Notes: generated by a model not told the origin, from the sequence alone. DNA of 47,188 nt from Pantoea sp. SoEX (GCF_009829945.1 NZ_SZZT01000006.1:1-47188); one strand, 5' to 3'; positions 9,741 through 18,478 are shown, counted from the first letter of the stretch. Program-made: numbers and translations.

Positions 9741-9758
9741 TTCTATATATATATAGAA
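9741..9758. repeat. 18-base palindrome across the dapF stop
   Basis: TTCTATATATATATAGAA is a perfect palindrome that includes the last codons and the TAG stop of dapF. It may fold as a small hairpin at the transcript end. It is mostly alternating A/T, so chance is a fair alternative. Confidence 0.4.
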
Positions 9759-10579
9759 CCATCATAAACGTGTTTAGCAGGACCCTTCATGTAAATTGAT
9801 TTTCCAGGTCCTTTCCAGGAAACATATAATATTCCTCCCGGTAATTCTACTCGTACTTCTGATGATAATAAACCTTGCATAATACCGCAAGCAACAGAAG
9901 CACATGCTCCACTACCACATGCATATGTTTCTCCTATATCTCGTTCATATACACGTAAACGAATATGATTGGAATTGATGATTTCCATAAAATTAACGTT
10001 GGTTAATTTAGGAAAATAATAATGTTTTTCTATTATAGGCCCTAATGAACTTACTTGAGCAGTATTTACATTTTCTACTTGAATTATACAATGGGGGTTT
10101 CCAATTGATACCATTCCAAAATTTAAATATTTATCTTTAATTTTAATAGAGTAAAATTTCTTAAATTTATTTGTTTTAAATGGGATTGCACTTGGATCGA
10201 AATTTGGCTCATTCATATCTACACATATTAAATTATCTTTCATTATCTTTAATAACATGTTTGTAGTTTTTGTACTTACTCTAATGTTATTTTTATTTGT
10301 TAATCCTTTTAATTTTACAAAAAGGGCAAAACAACGTGCTCCATTACCACATTGAAATACTTCACTACCATTAGCATTAAAGATTTTATAATGAAAATCG
10401 CAATCAGGATTGTTAGATGATTCAACAATTAATAATTGATCAAATCCTATGCCTAAGTGACGATCGGATATTTTACGAATAATTTCTGATGATAAATTAA
10501 AATTTTGTCTTATACCATCTATAATCATAAAATCATTACCTAAACCATGCATTTTAGAAAATTCAATTTTCTGTTTCAT
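9743..10579 (-). CDS. dapF: Diaminopimelate epimerase DapF
   Basis: DapF interconverts LL- and meso-diaminopimelate, giving the meso form for peptidoglycan and lysine. The 278-residue protein (E. coli 274) has both catalytic cysteines in their motifs: C77 in CGNGARC and C221 in ACGSGACAS. The N-terminal [12 protein letters not shown] is intact. The stop codon lies inside an 18-base perfect palindrome (9741-9758). It starts 89 bases after the cyaA stop, so the two may share a transcript, although cyaY, which lies between them in E. coli, is absent. Its retention means that cell-wall and/or lysine precursors are still made. Confidence 0.97.
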   Translation of the reverse strand: MKQKIEFSKMHGLGNDFMIIDGIRQNFNLSSEIIRKISDRHLGIGFDQLLIVESSNNPDCDFHYKIFNANGSEVFQCGNGARCFALFVKLKGLTNKNNIRVSTKTTNMLLKIMKDNLICVDMNEPNFDPSAIPFKTNKFKKFYSIKIKDKYLNFGMVSIGNPHCIIQVENVNTAQVSSLGPIIEKHYYFPKLTNVNFMEIINSNHIRLRVYERDIGETYACGSGACASVACGIMQGLLSSEVRVELPGGILYVSWKGPGKSIYMKGPAKHVYDGSIYI

Positions 10580-10668
10580 TTCTATACCATAAACTAATTA
10601 TTTATCAAATAAAATACCTATTATAAAATAATTTTTGATAAATCTACCATTTATAAAAACTAAAATTT

Positions 10669-11904
10669 TTATTTTTTTATCTTATTATTAAACTTTATAA
10701 AGTGATTATGAATTATTTTTATTGTATTTAATAATTCGTTATGTATTTCATATATAATATTTGATTTTTTATTAATATTATTATCAAGTTGTTTTAATTC
10801 TTTTTCATTCCATCCCCAATATTTGACTAGTCTTATTAAAATTTTTCGGCGCCAGTTAATTGAATCATTATTTTTTTTACTAGTAAGTTTCTCAGATACT
10901 TTATAATAAAAACAGCAACGAACTAGATAGAGACGTATATTATCTTTTGTAGCTATTAAATAATTTGTTATACGATTTAACATCATACAATATGGATCAA
11001 GACCAAAACAAATAATTTCACCCTTATGTAAACATTCTTTAACATCAAGGGATAATAATTTTGTATTTGGGTATTCTATACTATAAGCTTCAATTAATAA
11101 TGTTTTAAGTAATGATTTATAAGGAGAACTAATACTCTTATGAATATTTAATAAAATTATATGTAAATATTCTTCAATCTTTAAAGAACTAAAATCACCT
11201 AAATCAAACCATTCATCTCGAATCAGTATCCCCTTTTTATATAGTAAGATAATATATTCTTCATATTGATATTTTTCATTATATGGTATTATTGGCCACA
11301 AAATTCTTTTACCTGCTATACGAAATGAAGTACGATAAAATTCATCTAATAAAAATATATTATTAATGCAATTAAAGTTTTTTTTACTAAAATCATTTAT
11401 TTTTTTGTATTGTAAAGCATTTTCATCAATTAAAAAAAAATTAATTTTAACTCCTATTAAATTGCACCAATTCTTTAATGCCATACATTTGATTTTTAAA
11501 TGTTCAACCTCTTGATTATTTAACCAAGACTTATAAAATACCCAAATATCTAAATCTGAATTATTATTTTGACAAATAGAAGAAGTACTTCCCATAGAAT
11601 AAATACCTGTAATTGGCATTTCATCTTTTGGTATATTTAGTTTTTTGCTATTGCCTATCAAATTAATCAATAATTTATATTGATTTTTATCAGGTACGAA
11701 TGAACTTATTCCATACGGCACTTTACCTTCAGTATACCCAGGTATTAATGGATGTTGATAATGTAAAAAAATCGGTATTAAGTGATAAATTTTTCGTAAA
11801 TCAAAATGCATATTAGATAATGCTCGATTTACTCGAAGTTCATAAATAGCATCTAATCTTTTTTTTACAGTTAGTATATTATAAATACTAAAATCGTTTT
11901 TCAC
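10669..11904 (-). CDS. cyaA: Class I adenylate cyclase CyaA, catalytic domain only
   Basis: CyaA makes cAMP from ATP. The 411 residues match the N-terminal half of E. coli CyaA (848). The nucleotidyltransferase-type active site is intact: G105-S-T-S-S and the D117-L-D119 metal-binding pair in NNNSDLDIWV. Also conserved are HPLIPGY, FFLIDENA, LLDEFYRTSFRIAGKRILWP and FGLDPYCMMLNR. The frame ends after the helical region near HNELLNTIK, and dapF begins 89 bases on, so the C-terminal half is deleted rather than frameshifted. In E. coli that half mediates glucose/EIIA-Glc control, and N-terminal fragments of this size are known to remain active. The start is GTG with an in-frame stop just before it; no clear Shine-Dalgarno is visible. 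Confidence 0.93.
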   Translation of the reverse strand: MKNDFSIYNILTVKKRLDAIYELRVNRALSNMHFDLRKIYHLIPIFLHYQHPLIPGYTEGKVPYGISSFVPDKNQYKLLINLIGNSKKLNIPKDEMPITGIYSMGSTSSICQNNNSDLDIWVFYKSWLNNQEVEHLKIKCMALKNWCNLIGVKINFFLIDENALQYKKINDFSKKNFNCINNIFLLDEFYRTSFRIAGKRILWPIIPYNEKYQYEEYIILLYKKGILIRDEWFDLGDFSSLKIEEYLHIILLNIHKSISSPYKSLLKTLLIEAYSIEYPNTKLLSLDVKECLHKGEIICFGLDPYCMMLNRITNYLIATKDNIRLYLVRCCFYYKVSEKLTSKKNNDSINWRRKILIRLVKYWGWNEKELKQLDNNINKKSNIIYEIHNELLNTIKIIHNHFIKFNNKIKK

Positions 11905-12163
11905 TTATTTTAAGTGTCTAATTCATGTTCTATAATTTCGTTATATTATTATAATATTTTCATTGCAAACTAACAACAAAACCTATTTATTTACTATATT
12001 TTATTTTATAAATAATTTATTTAAATATTCTATGATATGTAACAAATTGTTTTATTTATTAATTTTTTATACAATTTCTTTCACATTTTTACAGCTTATA
12101 TTGGTCAAACAATATAATTTATAATACAGTAAAATAAAATATAACTAAAAGACAACTAATCAC
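11905..12163. promoter_or_regulatory. Divergent promoter region of cyaA and hemC
   Basis: cyaA (minus) and hemC (plus) diverge from these 259 bases, as in E. coli. For hemC, a candidate sigma-70 promoter is TTACAG (12089-12094), an 18-base spacer, then TATAAT (12113-12118), about 45 bases before the ATG. In E. coli this region has a CRP site that represses cyaA. I searched for TGTGA-N6-TCACA and found none. In DNA this AT-rich, promoter calls are weak. Confidence 0.35.
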
Positions 12164-13099
12164 ATGTTAAAGAAAGTATTAAAAATTGCAACAAGAAAAA
12201 GTCCTTTAGCTATATGCCAAGCTACATATGTTAAAAATCTACTTAATAAGATATATCCAAAGTTAAATATAAAATTAGTTCCTGTAGTTACACAAGGTGA
12301 TATTATACTTGACAAATTAATTTTTAAAATAGGTGGAAAAGGTATCTTTGTTAAAGAACTGGAACAATTAATACTGCAACATCAAGCTGATTTAGCAGTA
12401 CACTCAATAAAAGATCTACCTGCAAAACTTCCTGAAGGTTTAGGTTTAGTAACTATTTGTAAAAGGGAAAATCCTTATGATGTAATTGTATCTCATGAAT
12501 ATAGTTCAATAGACGATCTACCAAAAGGAGCAGTAATAGGTACTTCGAGTCTTCGTAGAGGATGTCAAATTATTTCTTATCGTCCAGATTTATTAATTCA
12601 TTCAATCAGAGGTAATATTGGTACAAGGATAGATAGATTAAGTAGAGGAAAGTATGACGCAATAATTATCGCTGCTGCAGCACTTAATAGACTAGGTTTA
12701 AAACATAAAATCAAACACCAAATAATTCCTGCTAATATTTTATTACCAGCAGTTGGACAAGGTGCTATAGGAGTCGAATGTCGTCTAGAAGATAATAATT
12801 TAATTCGTCTTCTTAAAGTATTAAATCATGAAGATACTGCAGTATGCGTAAAGGCAGAACGTGTAATGAATAATTATCTTCAAGGAAACTGTGAATTACC
12901 TATAGCTAGTTTTGGAGTTTTAGAAGGTGATGATATATGGCTACGTGGTTTGATAGGAACACCTGATGGAAGCCTTATTATAAAAAATGAAATTCGAGGT
13001 TCTCGATTAAAATATAAAGAGATGGGAATCATATTAGCAAAAAAGTTGCTTAGTAGTGGTGGACAAAAAATTTTAAATATACTACATGAAAATAATTAA
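12164..13099 (+). CDS. hemC: Hydroxymethylbilane synthase (porphobilinogen deaminase) HemC
   Basis: HemC joins four porphobilinogen molecules into hydroxymethylbilane for heme. The 311-residue protein (E. coli 313) has IATRKSPLAICQA, GGKGIFVKELE, AVHSIKDLP, GTSSLRRGCQ and LPAVGQGAIGVECR. C243 would carry the dipyrromethane cofactor. Around it the sequence is LQGNCELPIAS, where the family pattern has a small residue (G/S/A) before the Cys and I/V/T before the Pro, so two signature positions are changed. The rest is so well kept that I expect activity. hemD follows with no gap (TAAATG). Confidence 0.97.
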   Translation: MLKKVLKIATRKSPLAICQATYVKNLLNKIYPKLNIKLVPVVTQGDIILDKLIFKIGGKGIFVKELEQLILQHQADLAVHSIKDLPAKLPEGLGLVTICKRENPYDVIVSHEYSSIDDLPKGAVIGTSSLRRGCQIISYRPDLLIHSIRGNIGTRIDRLSRGKYDAIIIAAAALNRLGLKHKIKHQIIPANILLPAVGQGAIGVECRLEDNNLIRLLKVLNHEDTAVCVKAERVMNNYLQGNCELPIASFGVLEGDDIWLRGLIGTPDGSLIIKNEIRGSRLKYKEMGIILAKKLLSSGGQKILNILHENN

Positions 13100-13849
13100 A
13101 TGAAAATTTTAATAATGCGTCCCGAATCAGATTCTCAAGAACTTGTCTTACGTCTACGATATTTAGGAAAACAAGCCTGGAGCTTGCCTTTAATTGAATT
13201 TAAACCAGGAAATGACTTAAATTACCTTCCTTTCTATCTCACTAATGTATTATGTACTGCTGATCTAGTATTTATACTATCAAAACAAGCTGTTCATTTT
13301 GCTAATGATATAATGGAAAAATATAATATATCTTGGCCAGTTAATTTAAATTACTATGCAATTGGTTATACAACAGCTTTAGCATTTAAAACAGTTAGTA
13401 ATTTAAAAATAAAATATCCTAAAACTAAAGAAAATAGTGAAGAATTAATTTCCTTAACTAAGTTAGATAAAATAAAAAATAAAAATGCTATAATATGTGG
13501 TGGAAATTCAAGTAGAGGACTTTTGAATAAAACACTATTAGATTTTAATATAAAAGTATTTTATATAGAATGTTATAAATCAATTAAAAAAATATATGAT
13601 GGAAATATTGAAGGTAAAAGGCTAAGAACATTAGGTATTAATACTTTAGTAATAACTAGCGGTGATATGTTAAAACAAATATTTTATTTATTTTCTGAAA
13701 ATGATCGTAAAGAATGGTTGCTTAAATGCAAATTAATAGTGGTTAGCGAACGTTTATTCAACATGGCTTATCAGTTAGGTTGGAAAAATATATCTATTAC
13801 CGAAAAGGCTAACAACGAATCGATTATTAAAATATTATTAAATAGTTAA
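13100..13849 (+). CDS. hemD: Uroporphyrinogen-III synthase HemD
   Basis: HemD cyclises hydroxymethylbilane into uroporphyrinogen III with inversion of ring D. The family is weakly conserved, but the 249-residue protein (E. coli 246) aligns throughout: ILIMRPESDSQELVLRLRYL, LPLIEFKPG, YYAIGYTTALAF, a TSGD segment near residue 190, and VVSERLFNMAYQLGW near the end. The ATG directly follows the hemC stop, so translation is probably coupled. E. coli continues with hemX and hemY; here the tRNA cluster follows instead on the opposite strand. Confidence 0.93.
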   Translation: MKILIMRPESDSQELVLRLRYLGKQAWSLPLIEFKPGNDLNYLPFYLTNVLCTADLVFILSKQAVHFANDIMEKYNISWPVNLNYYAIGYTTALAFKTVSNLKIKYPKTKENSEELISLTKLDKIKNKNAIICGGNSSRGLLNKTLLDFNIKVFYIECYKSIKKIYDGNIEGKRLRTLGINTLVITSGDMLKQIFYLFSENDRKEWLLKCKLIVVSERLFNMAYQLGWKNISITEKANNESIIKILLNS

Positions 13850-13862
13850 TAAATAAAGAAAC

Positions 13863-13879
13863 ATAAAAATAATTTTTAT
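13863..13879. terminator. Possible bidirectional terminator between hemD and tRNA-Pro
   Basis: ATAAAAAT / ATTTTTAT arms of eight bases (13863-13870 and 13872-13879) lie between the convergent hemCD and tRNA units. The structure abuts the tRNA-Pro 3' end. It is pure A/T, so it would be weak. Confidence 0.3.
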
Positions 13880-13956
13880 TGGTCGGCGAGAGAGGATTTG
13901 AACCTCCGACCCACTGGTCCCAAACCAGTTGCGCTACCAAACTGCGCTACCCGCCG
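13880..13956 (-). tRNA. proM: tRNA-Pro (anticodon TGG)
   Basis: The 77-base cloverleaf closely matches E. coli proM. The anticodon loop reads TTTGGGA in the stem CTGG/CCAG, the T-arm has GGTTCAAATCC, and the 7-bp acceptor stem CGGCGGG/CTCGCCG has one G-U pair. The 3' ACCA is encoded. It is the last gene of an Arg-His-Pro cluster equal to E. coli argX-hisR-leuT-proM without leuT. Confidence 0.97.
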
Positions 13957-13979
13957 TAGTTTATATTATTACTATTTTG

Positions 13980-14054
13980 GGTGACTAGTGGGACTCGAAC
14001 CCACGACTACTGGAATCACAATCCAGGACTCTACCAATCTGAGCTATAGCCACC
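13980..14054 (-). tRNA. hisR: tRNA-His (anticodon GTG)
   Basis: The cloverleaf matches E. coli hisR, with the anticodon GTG in CTGGATTGTGATTCCAG and the T-arm GTGGGTTCGAGTCCCAC. The histidine-specific extra G(-1) is encoded opposite C73. The acceptor stem has one G-U pair (G4-U69). After C73 the genome reads CAA, so the CCA end is not encoded and must be added enzymatically. Only 23 bases separate it from tRNA-Pro, where E. coli has leuT. Confidence 0.96.
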
Positions 14055-14108
14055 AAATGCGTTAGTATACCATACTGTATAATTATTTGTATATTTATAA
14101 TTTAATAC

Positions 14109-14182
14109 TGCGCCCGACAGGATTTGAACCTGATACCTCTGCCTTCGGAAAGCAGCACTCTATCCAACTGAGCTACGGACGC
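14109..14182 (-). tRNA. argX: tRNA-Arg (anticodon CCG)
   Basis: The cloverleaf matches E. coli argX, with the anticodon loop TTCCGAA (CCG), the acceptor stem GCGTCCG/CGGGCGC and the T-arm CAGGTTCAAATCCTG. The bases after discriminator A73 are GTA, so CCA is not encoded. It is the first gene of the cluster on the minus strand. A tRNA for the G+C-rich codon CGG is kept despite the AT bias. Confidence 0.95.
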
Positions 14183-14269
14183 ATATAAAATATTAGTTCA
14201 AAATATATTATAGATTAATTATAATAATATTAATAATAAACATTTAACATACAATTTATTAATAACATT

Positions 14270-14303
14270 ATTATAATTCACACCTAATTATAATTCATAC
14301 CTA
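14270..14303. repeat. 17-base tandem duplication at the rho stop codon
   Basis: Units at 14270-14286 and 14287-14303 (ATTATAATTCA, then C or T, then ACCTA) differ at one base. The second includes the rho stop (TAG on the minus strand) and the first carries a second in-frame-looking TAG just beyond it. It is probably slippage, with no change to the Rho protein. Confidence 0.55.
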
Positions 14304-15560
14304 AGAACGTTTCATCATATCAAAAAAATCATCATTAGTTTTAGTCATAGCTAACTTATTAATCAAAAATTCCATTGCATCTATTTCTCCCATTGGATGC
14401 ATAATTTTTCGTAAAATCCACATCTTTTGTAATTCTTCTTGTAAAGTTAAAAGTTCTTCTTTTCGTGTTCCAGAACGATTATAATCAATTGCTGGAAAAA
14501 CTCTTTTTTCAGCAATCTTTCTGGATAGATGTAATTCCATATTACCTGTTCCTTTAAATTCTTCATAAATTACTTCATCCATTTTGGAACCAGTATCAAC
14601 TAAAGCAGTTGCAATAATAGTTAAACTTCCACCTTCTTCTACATTACGTGCTGCTCCAAAAAATCTTTTCGGGCGGTGTAATGCATTAGCATCTACACCA
14701 CCAGTTAATACTTTACCAGAAGCAGGTACCACTGTATTATAAGCCCTTGCAAGACGTGTAATAGAATCAAGTAAAATTACTACATCTTTTTTATGTTCTA
14801 CCAAACGTTTAGCTTTTTCAATAACCATTTCAGCAACTTGAACATGTCTAGATGCTGGTTCATCAAAAGTAGAAGCTATTACTTCTCCTTTTACTAACCT
14901 TTGCATTTCAGTTACTTCTTCTGGTCTTTCATCTATAAGAAGAACCATTAGAACACAACATGAATAATTATGTGCTAAACTCTGTGCGATATTCTGTAGT
15001 AACATTGTTTTCCCTGCCTTAGGAGGAGCAACTATTAAACCACGTTGACCAAGACCAATAGGGGATGCTAAATCTAATACACGAGTTGTTAAGTCTTCAG
15101 TAGATCCGTTACCACGTTCCATTCTTAGACGATGATTAGCGTGTAATGGAGTAAGGTTTTCAAATAAAATTTTATTACGTGCATTTTCAGGTTTATCATA
15201 ATTTACTTCATTAACTTTTAATAGAGCAAAATAACGTTCTCCTTCTTTAGGAGGACGAATTTTTCCAGAAATAGTATCTCCAGTACGCAGATTAAATCTA
15301 CGAATTTGACTAGGAGAAACATAAATATCATCTGGACCTGCTAAATAAGAACTGTCTCCTGAACGAAGAAATCCAAATCCATCTTGCAATATTTCTAGCA
15401 CTCCATTACCAAAAATATCTTCACCACTTTTTGAATGTTGTTTTAAAATTGAAAAAATGATATCTTGTTTACGCATTCGAGCTTGATTATCTAGCCCCAT
15501 TTTTTCGCCTAATTTAATTAATTCAGTAACAGGCGTATTTTTTAGTTTGGTAAGGTTCAT
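14301..15560 (-). CDS. rho: Transcription termination factor Rho
   Basis: Rho is the hexameric RNA-dependent ATPase that ends transcripts. At 419 residues it has exactly the E. coli length and is among the most conserved proteins here. It has the N-terminal helix bundle, the RNA-binding cold-shock-like domain ([15 protein letters not shown]), the P-loop APPKAGKT near 178-185, the Q-loop/R-loop region, and the C-terminal [16 protein letters not shown] strong Rho may matter here because I see few good intrinsic terminators. The upstream gap of about 290 bases could hold an untranslated leader; I recognised no leader peptide. trxA lies upstream, as in E. coli. Confidence 0.98.
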   Translation of the reverse strand: MNLTKLKNTPVTELIKLGEKMGLDNQARMRKQDIIFSILKQHSKSGEDIFGNGVLEILQDGFGFLRSGDSSYLAGPDDIYVSPSQIRRFNLRTGDTISGKIRPPKEGERYFALLKVNEVNYDKPENARNKILFENLTPLHANHRLRMERGNGSTEDLTTRVLDLASPIGLGQRGLIVAPPKAGKTMLLQNIAQSLAHNYSCCVLMVLLIDERPEEVTEMQRLVKGEVIASTFDEPASRHVQVAEMVIEKAKRLVEHKKDVVILLDSITRLARAYNTVVPASGKVLTGGVDANALHRPKRFFGAARNVEEGGSLTIIATALVDTGSKMDEVIYEEFKGTGNMELHLSRKIAEKRVFPAIDYNRSGTRKEELLTLQEELQKMWILRKIMHPMGEIDAMEFLINKLAMTKTNDDFFDMMKRS

Positions 15561-15832
15561 ATTGAATGGGTTCTTAAAATCATGAGGAGAGCTTCAATAT
15601 TACTGGAAATATTATTAGAGATTAATATGATAAATAACCTACTATAACTTATAGCCATTACTTACAAAATAATCCTGGAAATAAAAACCATTGAAAGTAT
15701 CGATATTGAAAGCAACGATGTCAAAAAAAGAGAAATATTAAAATTTATCAAAATTTTACCATTGTATAATAAATAATTATTATCTAACTATTATTTTTAA
15801 TATATAAAATTGCATTTTTCATAAAAAGATCC

Positions 15833-15851
15833 TTGAACATAACATGTTCAA
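15833..15851 (-). terminator. Candidate terminator of trxA
   Basis: An 8-bp stem, TTGAACAT / ATGTTCAA with loop AAC, directly adjoins the trxA stop codon. On the minus strand it is followed by GGATCTTTTT, a short U tract five bases past the stem. It is the most terminator-like site in the window but still weak. Confidence 0.42.
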
Positions 15852-16190
15852 TTATTTTGCGAGATTTTTGTCTAAAAATTCTTTCAATTGCGCTTTAGAT
15901 AAAGAACCCACCTTTGTTGCTAAATTTTTACCATTTTTAAACAAAATTAATGTTGGAATACCCTTAATCCCATATTTTTGTGCTTTTCCAGGATTTTCAT
16001 CAACATTAAGTTTAGCAACAAGTAATTTATCTTTATATTCTTCTGCAATTTCATCAATAATTGGCGACATTGTTTTACAGGGACCACACCATTCAGCCCA
16101 AAAATCAACTAATGCAGTAACATCACTTTTTAATATGTTTTCATCAAAATTATTATCGGTTAGATTAATAATTATATTATTGTTACTCAT
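15852..16190 (-). CDS. trxA: Thioredoxin 1 TrxA
   Basis: TrxA is the general cytoplasmic disulfide reductant, supplying ribonucleotide reductase and others. The 112-residue protein (E. coli 109) has the active site W34-C-G-P-C38 in [11 protein letters not shown] and the cis-proline region [12 protein letters not shown] chose the ATG at 16190, which gives [12 protein letters not shown] like E. coli MSDKIIHLTD, with GGAG seven bases upstream. An in-frame start at 16202 would place that Shine-Dalgarno inside the gene. The rho neighbour is as in E. coli, but the other flank is a break: dppA instead of rhlB. Confidence 0.97.
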   Translation of the reverse strand: MSNNNIIINLTDNNFDENILKSDVTALVDFWAEWCGPCKTMSPIIDEIAEEYKDKLLVAKLNVDENPGKAQKYGIKGIPTLILFKNGKNLATKVGSLSKAQLKEFLDKNLAK

Positions 16191-16789
16191 TTGAAACTCC
16201 AATTATAGTCATAATATTTTATAAAAAGAAGAAATATTGCCTAAATTAGATTAGTTAGTGTTTTTTGAAATAATACAGTTACTACACTCAAAATAAAAAT
16301 CATTAACTACTTACCTTAATCAATAATAATAAAAAAATCAAGGAAAATTTATGTATAATTCATTGAAAATAGATATCATGATATGTTTAATTATATAGTT
16401 AGTGAATTTATTATTAAGTAAACATACTTTTTGATTCTTTATTCAAAGATATAAAAATAACATGTCTATTAGGATATAATAAATCAAATAAAAAATCAAT
16501 AAGTATAATTTTTTTATTTGATTTATGATTAAAATAATGGTTAACATTATTTATTATAAACACATAATATTATATTAAGTAAAATAATAATCCAGTACCA
16601 CAAATTATCATAAGACATATTATAAATAACATAATACATTTTTATAAAAATGTGGTACAGAATTATTTTAATTTTAAAATTTTTTATATTTAAAAATTTG
16701 TTAATTTATTTATAAATTGGTAATTTTTATTAATTTTGTTAAAAATTTCTTTTTATGATTTTTAGAAAATCCAATAATAATTACAATTA
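16191..16789. other. Gene-free region at the trxA-dppA junction
   Basis: These 599 bases hold no gene. They carry the trxA promoter region and whatever lies 3' of dppA. Here E. coli gene order changes (trxA followed by dppA), and no dppB remnant can be seen after dppA. Nested inverted repeats lie at 16595-16658. Confidence 0.5.
16595..16658. repeat. Nested inverted repeats downstream of dppA
   Basis: An outer pair, GTACCACA (16595-16602) and TGTGGTAC (16651-16658), is relatively GC-rich for this region. An 18-base perfect palindrome, ACATTTTTATAAAAATGT (16636-16653), overlaps the outer right arm, so the two foldings exclude each other. Their role is unknown. Confidence 0.4.
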
Positions 16790-18478
16790 TTACTCATTAA
16801 GATCAATTTTATCAAAATGGTGCTTACCTAGCGGATCTACTAAGTATCCCGTAACTTTTTTATTAACTGGTTCCAGTATTTGCGAATGAGCTATTATAAA
16901 AATAGGTAAATTATTATGCATAATCATTTGTGCATGTCTATAAAAATCAATACGTTGTTGTATAGTAACTTTTGGAGAATGAGCTAAATCAATTTTTTCG
17001 TTAAAAGGTTTATAACACCAGTGGGAATAATTTAAAGTATTTCCTTTTTCTTTAGAACAGTTAAATAGTTCTTTGAACAAATTATAAGGATTTCCGTTAT
17101 TACTATTCCAACTCATTATTATAGCTTGATTTTTACCAGAATTTGAATATTTTAAATAATCATCAGATGATTTATTATAATTAACTATTTTAGCTTTTAC
17201 ACCTATTTTTGCCCAATCAGCTTTTATCATTTCTGCCATTTTTTGAATGTCATAAGTATTAGTATTATTTTGACCTTCAGGTATCGTCCATAATTCAATG
17301 GAAAAATCATCTTTTATACCAGATTGTTTTAATAAATTTTTAGCTTTTATAGGATCATACTGATAATTTTTAATTGATTTATTATGTCCTAACATAATTG
17401 ACGGGATAATATTTTCTGAAATTTGACTACTATCTTGATAAATAGAATGTATAATTGCTTCTCTGTTTATTGCTATAGATAAAGCTTTACGTATTTCTAA
17501 TTTATTAAGAGGTTTCTTTTCAGTATTAAAAGAAATGAAATGAACATTCAATCCTGGTTGTTTTACTATATTGATGTTATTATCTTTTTTGATATTTTCT
17601 AAATCAGATAATTTTGGATAAGACATAACATGACATTTGCCATTTTTAATTTTTTCGTAACGAATCGTAGCATCTGGGATAATAGAATATATTAAATAAT
17701 CAATTTTTGGCTTTTCTCCCCAATAATCAGGATTTACCTTATATTTTATATTCTTATCCTTTTTATATATTATTAATTGAAATGGACCAGTTCCTACTGG
17801 ATTAGTATCAATTTTTTCAGGAATTCCTTTCTTTAGTAAATTTTCTGAATATTCTTTTGAAAGAATAGATGAAAAATCCATAGCTAAATTAGATATAAAA
17901 TTTATTTCTGGATAATTTAAATAAAATTTCACTTTATTATTATCTATTTTTTCAATTTTACTTATTAATTTAGACATTCCGGTTTCTTCAAAATATTTAT
18001 AATGACCGCCAGAAATATTATGATATTTATTTTCTTTATTAAATTGACGATCAAAAGTAAATATTACGTCATCGGCATTAAATTCTCTAGTTGGTTGGAA
18101 ATATTTAGTAGATTGCCATTTTACTCCTTTGCGCAAGTTAAAAGTATAAACTTTACCATCTGAACTAATATCCCATGATTTAGCTAGTCCTGGTTCTATA
18201 TCAACAGTACCAGTTTTAAATTCAACAAGTCTATTATAGATGGGAACAGAACTAGCGTCATAAGTTGTATTTGAAGTAAATAATTGCGGATTAAAACCTT
18301 CAGGAGAACCTTCAGAGCAGTATATCAAAGTTTTTGCTTGTGTATTATTAGAAGATATTAATATAAAAACTGCACTAATAAACCCCAAAATATTTCTATA
18401 TTTTATTATATTAAAAAAACAATTAGTAATGCCTTTTATGTCATTTCTATCATTTTTGAAATGCAAATTCGCGAGCAT
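16790..18478 (-). CDS. dppA: Periplasmic dipeptide/heme-binding protein DppA
   Basis: DppA is the solute-binding protein (SBP family 5) of the dipeptide ABC importer. In E. coli that system also takes up 5-aminolevulinate and, via DppA, heme. The 562-residue precursor aligns end to end with E. coli DppA (535): AKTLIYCSEGSPEGFNPQLF at the mature N-terminus, PIGTGPF-like NPVGTGPFQL, CHVMSYP, SHWCYKPFNE and the C-terminal VDPLGKHHF. The signal peptide is unusually long, about 49 residues, with the hydrophobic core ILGFISAVFILISS and cleavage after TQA. The ATG at 18478 has GGAG nine bases upstream. No dppB, dppC, dppD or dppF lies next to it. Confidence 0.95.
   Translation of the reverse strand: MLANLHFKNDRNDIKGITNCFFNIIKYRNILGFISAVFILISSNNTQAKTLIYCSEGSPEGFNPQLFTSNTTYDASSVPIYNRLVEFKTGTVDIEPGLAKSWDISSDGKVYTFNLRKGVKWQSTKYFQPTREFNADDVIFTFDRQFNKENKYHNISGGHYKYFEETGMSKLISKIEKIDNNKVKFYLNYPEINFISNLAMDFSSILSKEYSENLLKKGIPEKIDTNPVGTGPFQLIIYKKDKNIKYKVNPDYWGEKPKIDYLIYSIIPDATIRYEKIKNGKCHVMSYPKLSDLENIKKDNNINIVKQPGLNVHFISFNTEKKPLNKLEIRKALSIAINREAIIHSIYQDSSQISENIIPSIMLGHNKSIKNYQYDPIKAKNLLKQSGIKDDFSIELWTIPEGQNNTNTYDIQKMAEMIKADWAKIGVKAKIVNYNKSSDDYLKYSNSGKNQAIIMSWNSNNGNPYNLFKELFNCSKEKGNTLNYSHWCYKPFNEKIDLAHSPKVTIQQRIDFYRHAQMIMHNNLPIFIIAHSQILEPVNKKVTGYLVDPLGKHHFDKIDLNE

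Noticed and set aside
11905-12163. CRP site in the cyaA-hemC intergenic region, as in E. coli
   Set aside because: No TGTGA-N6-TCACA-like sequence could be found on either strand.
15844-16194. Long open frame on the plus strand opposite trxA
   Set aside because: It mirrors the well-conserved trxA codons in antisense, with no ribosome-binding site or homology.
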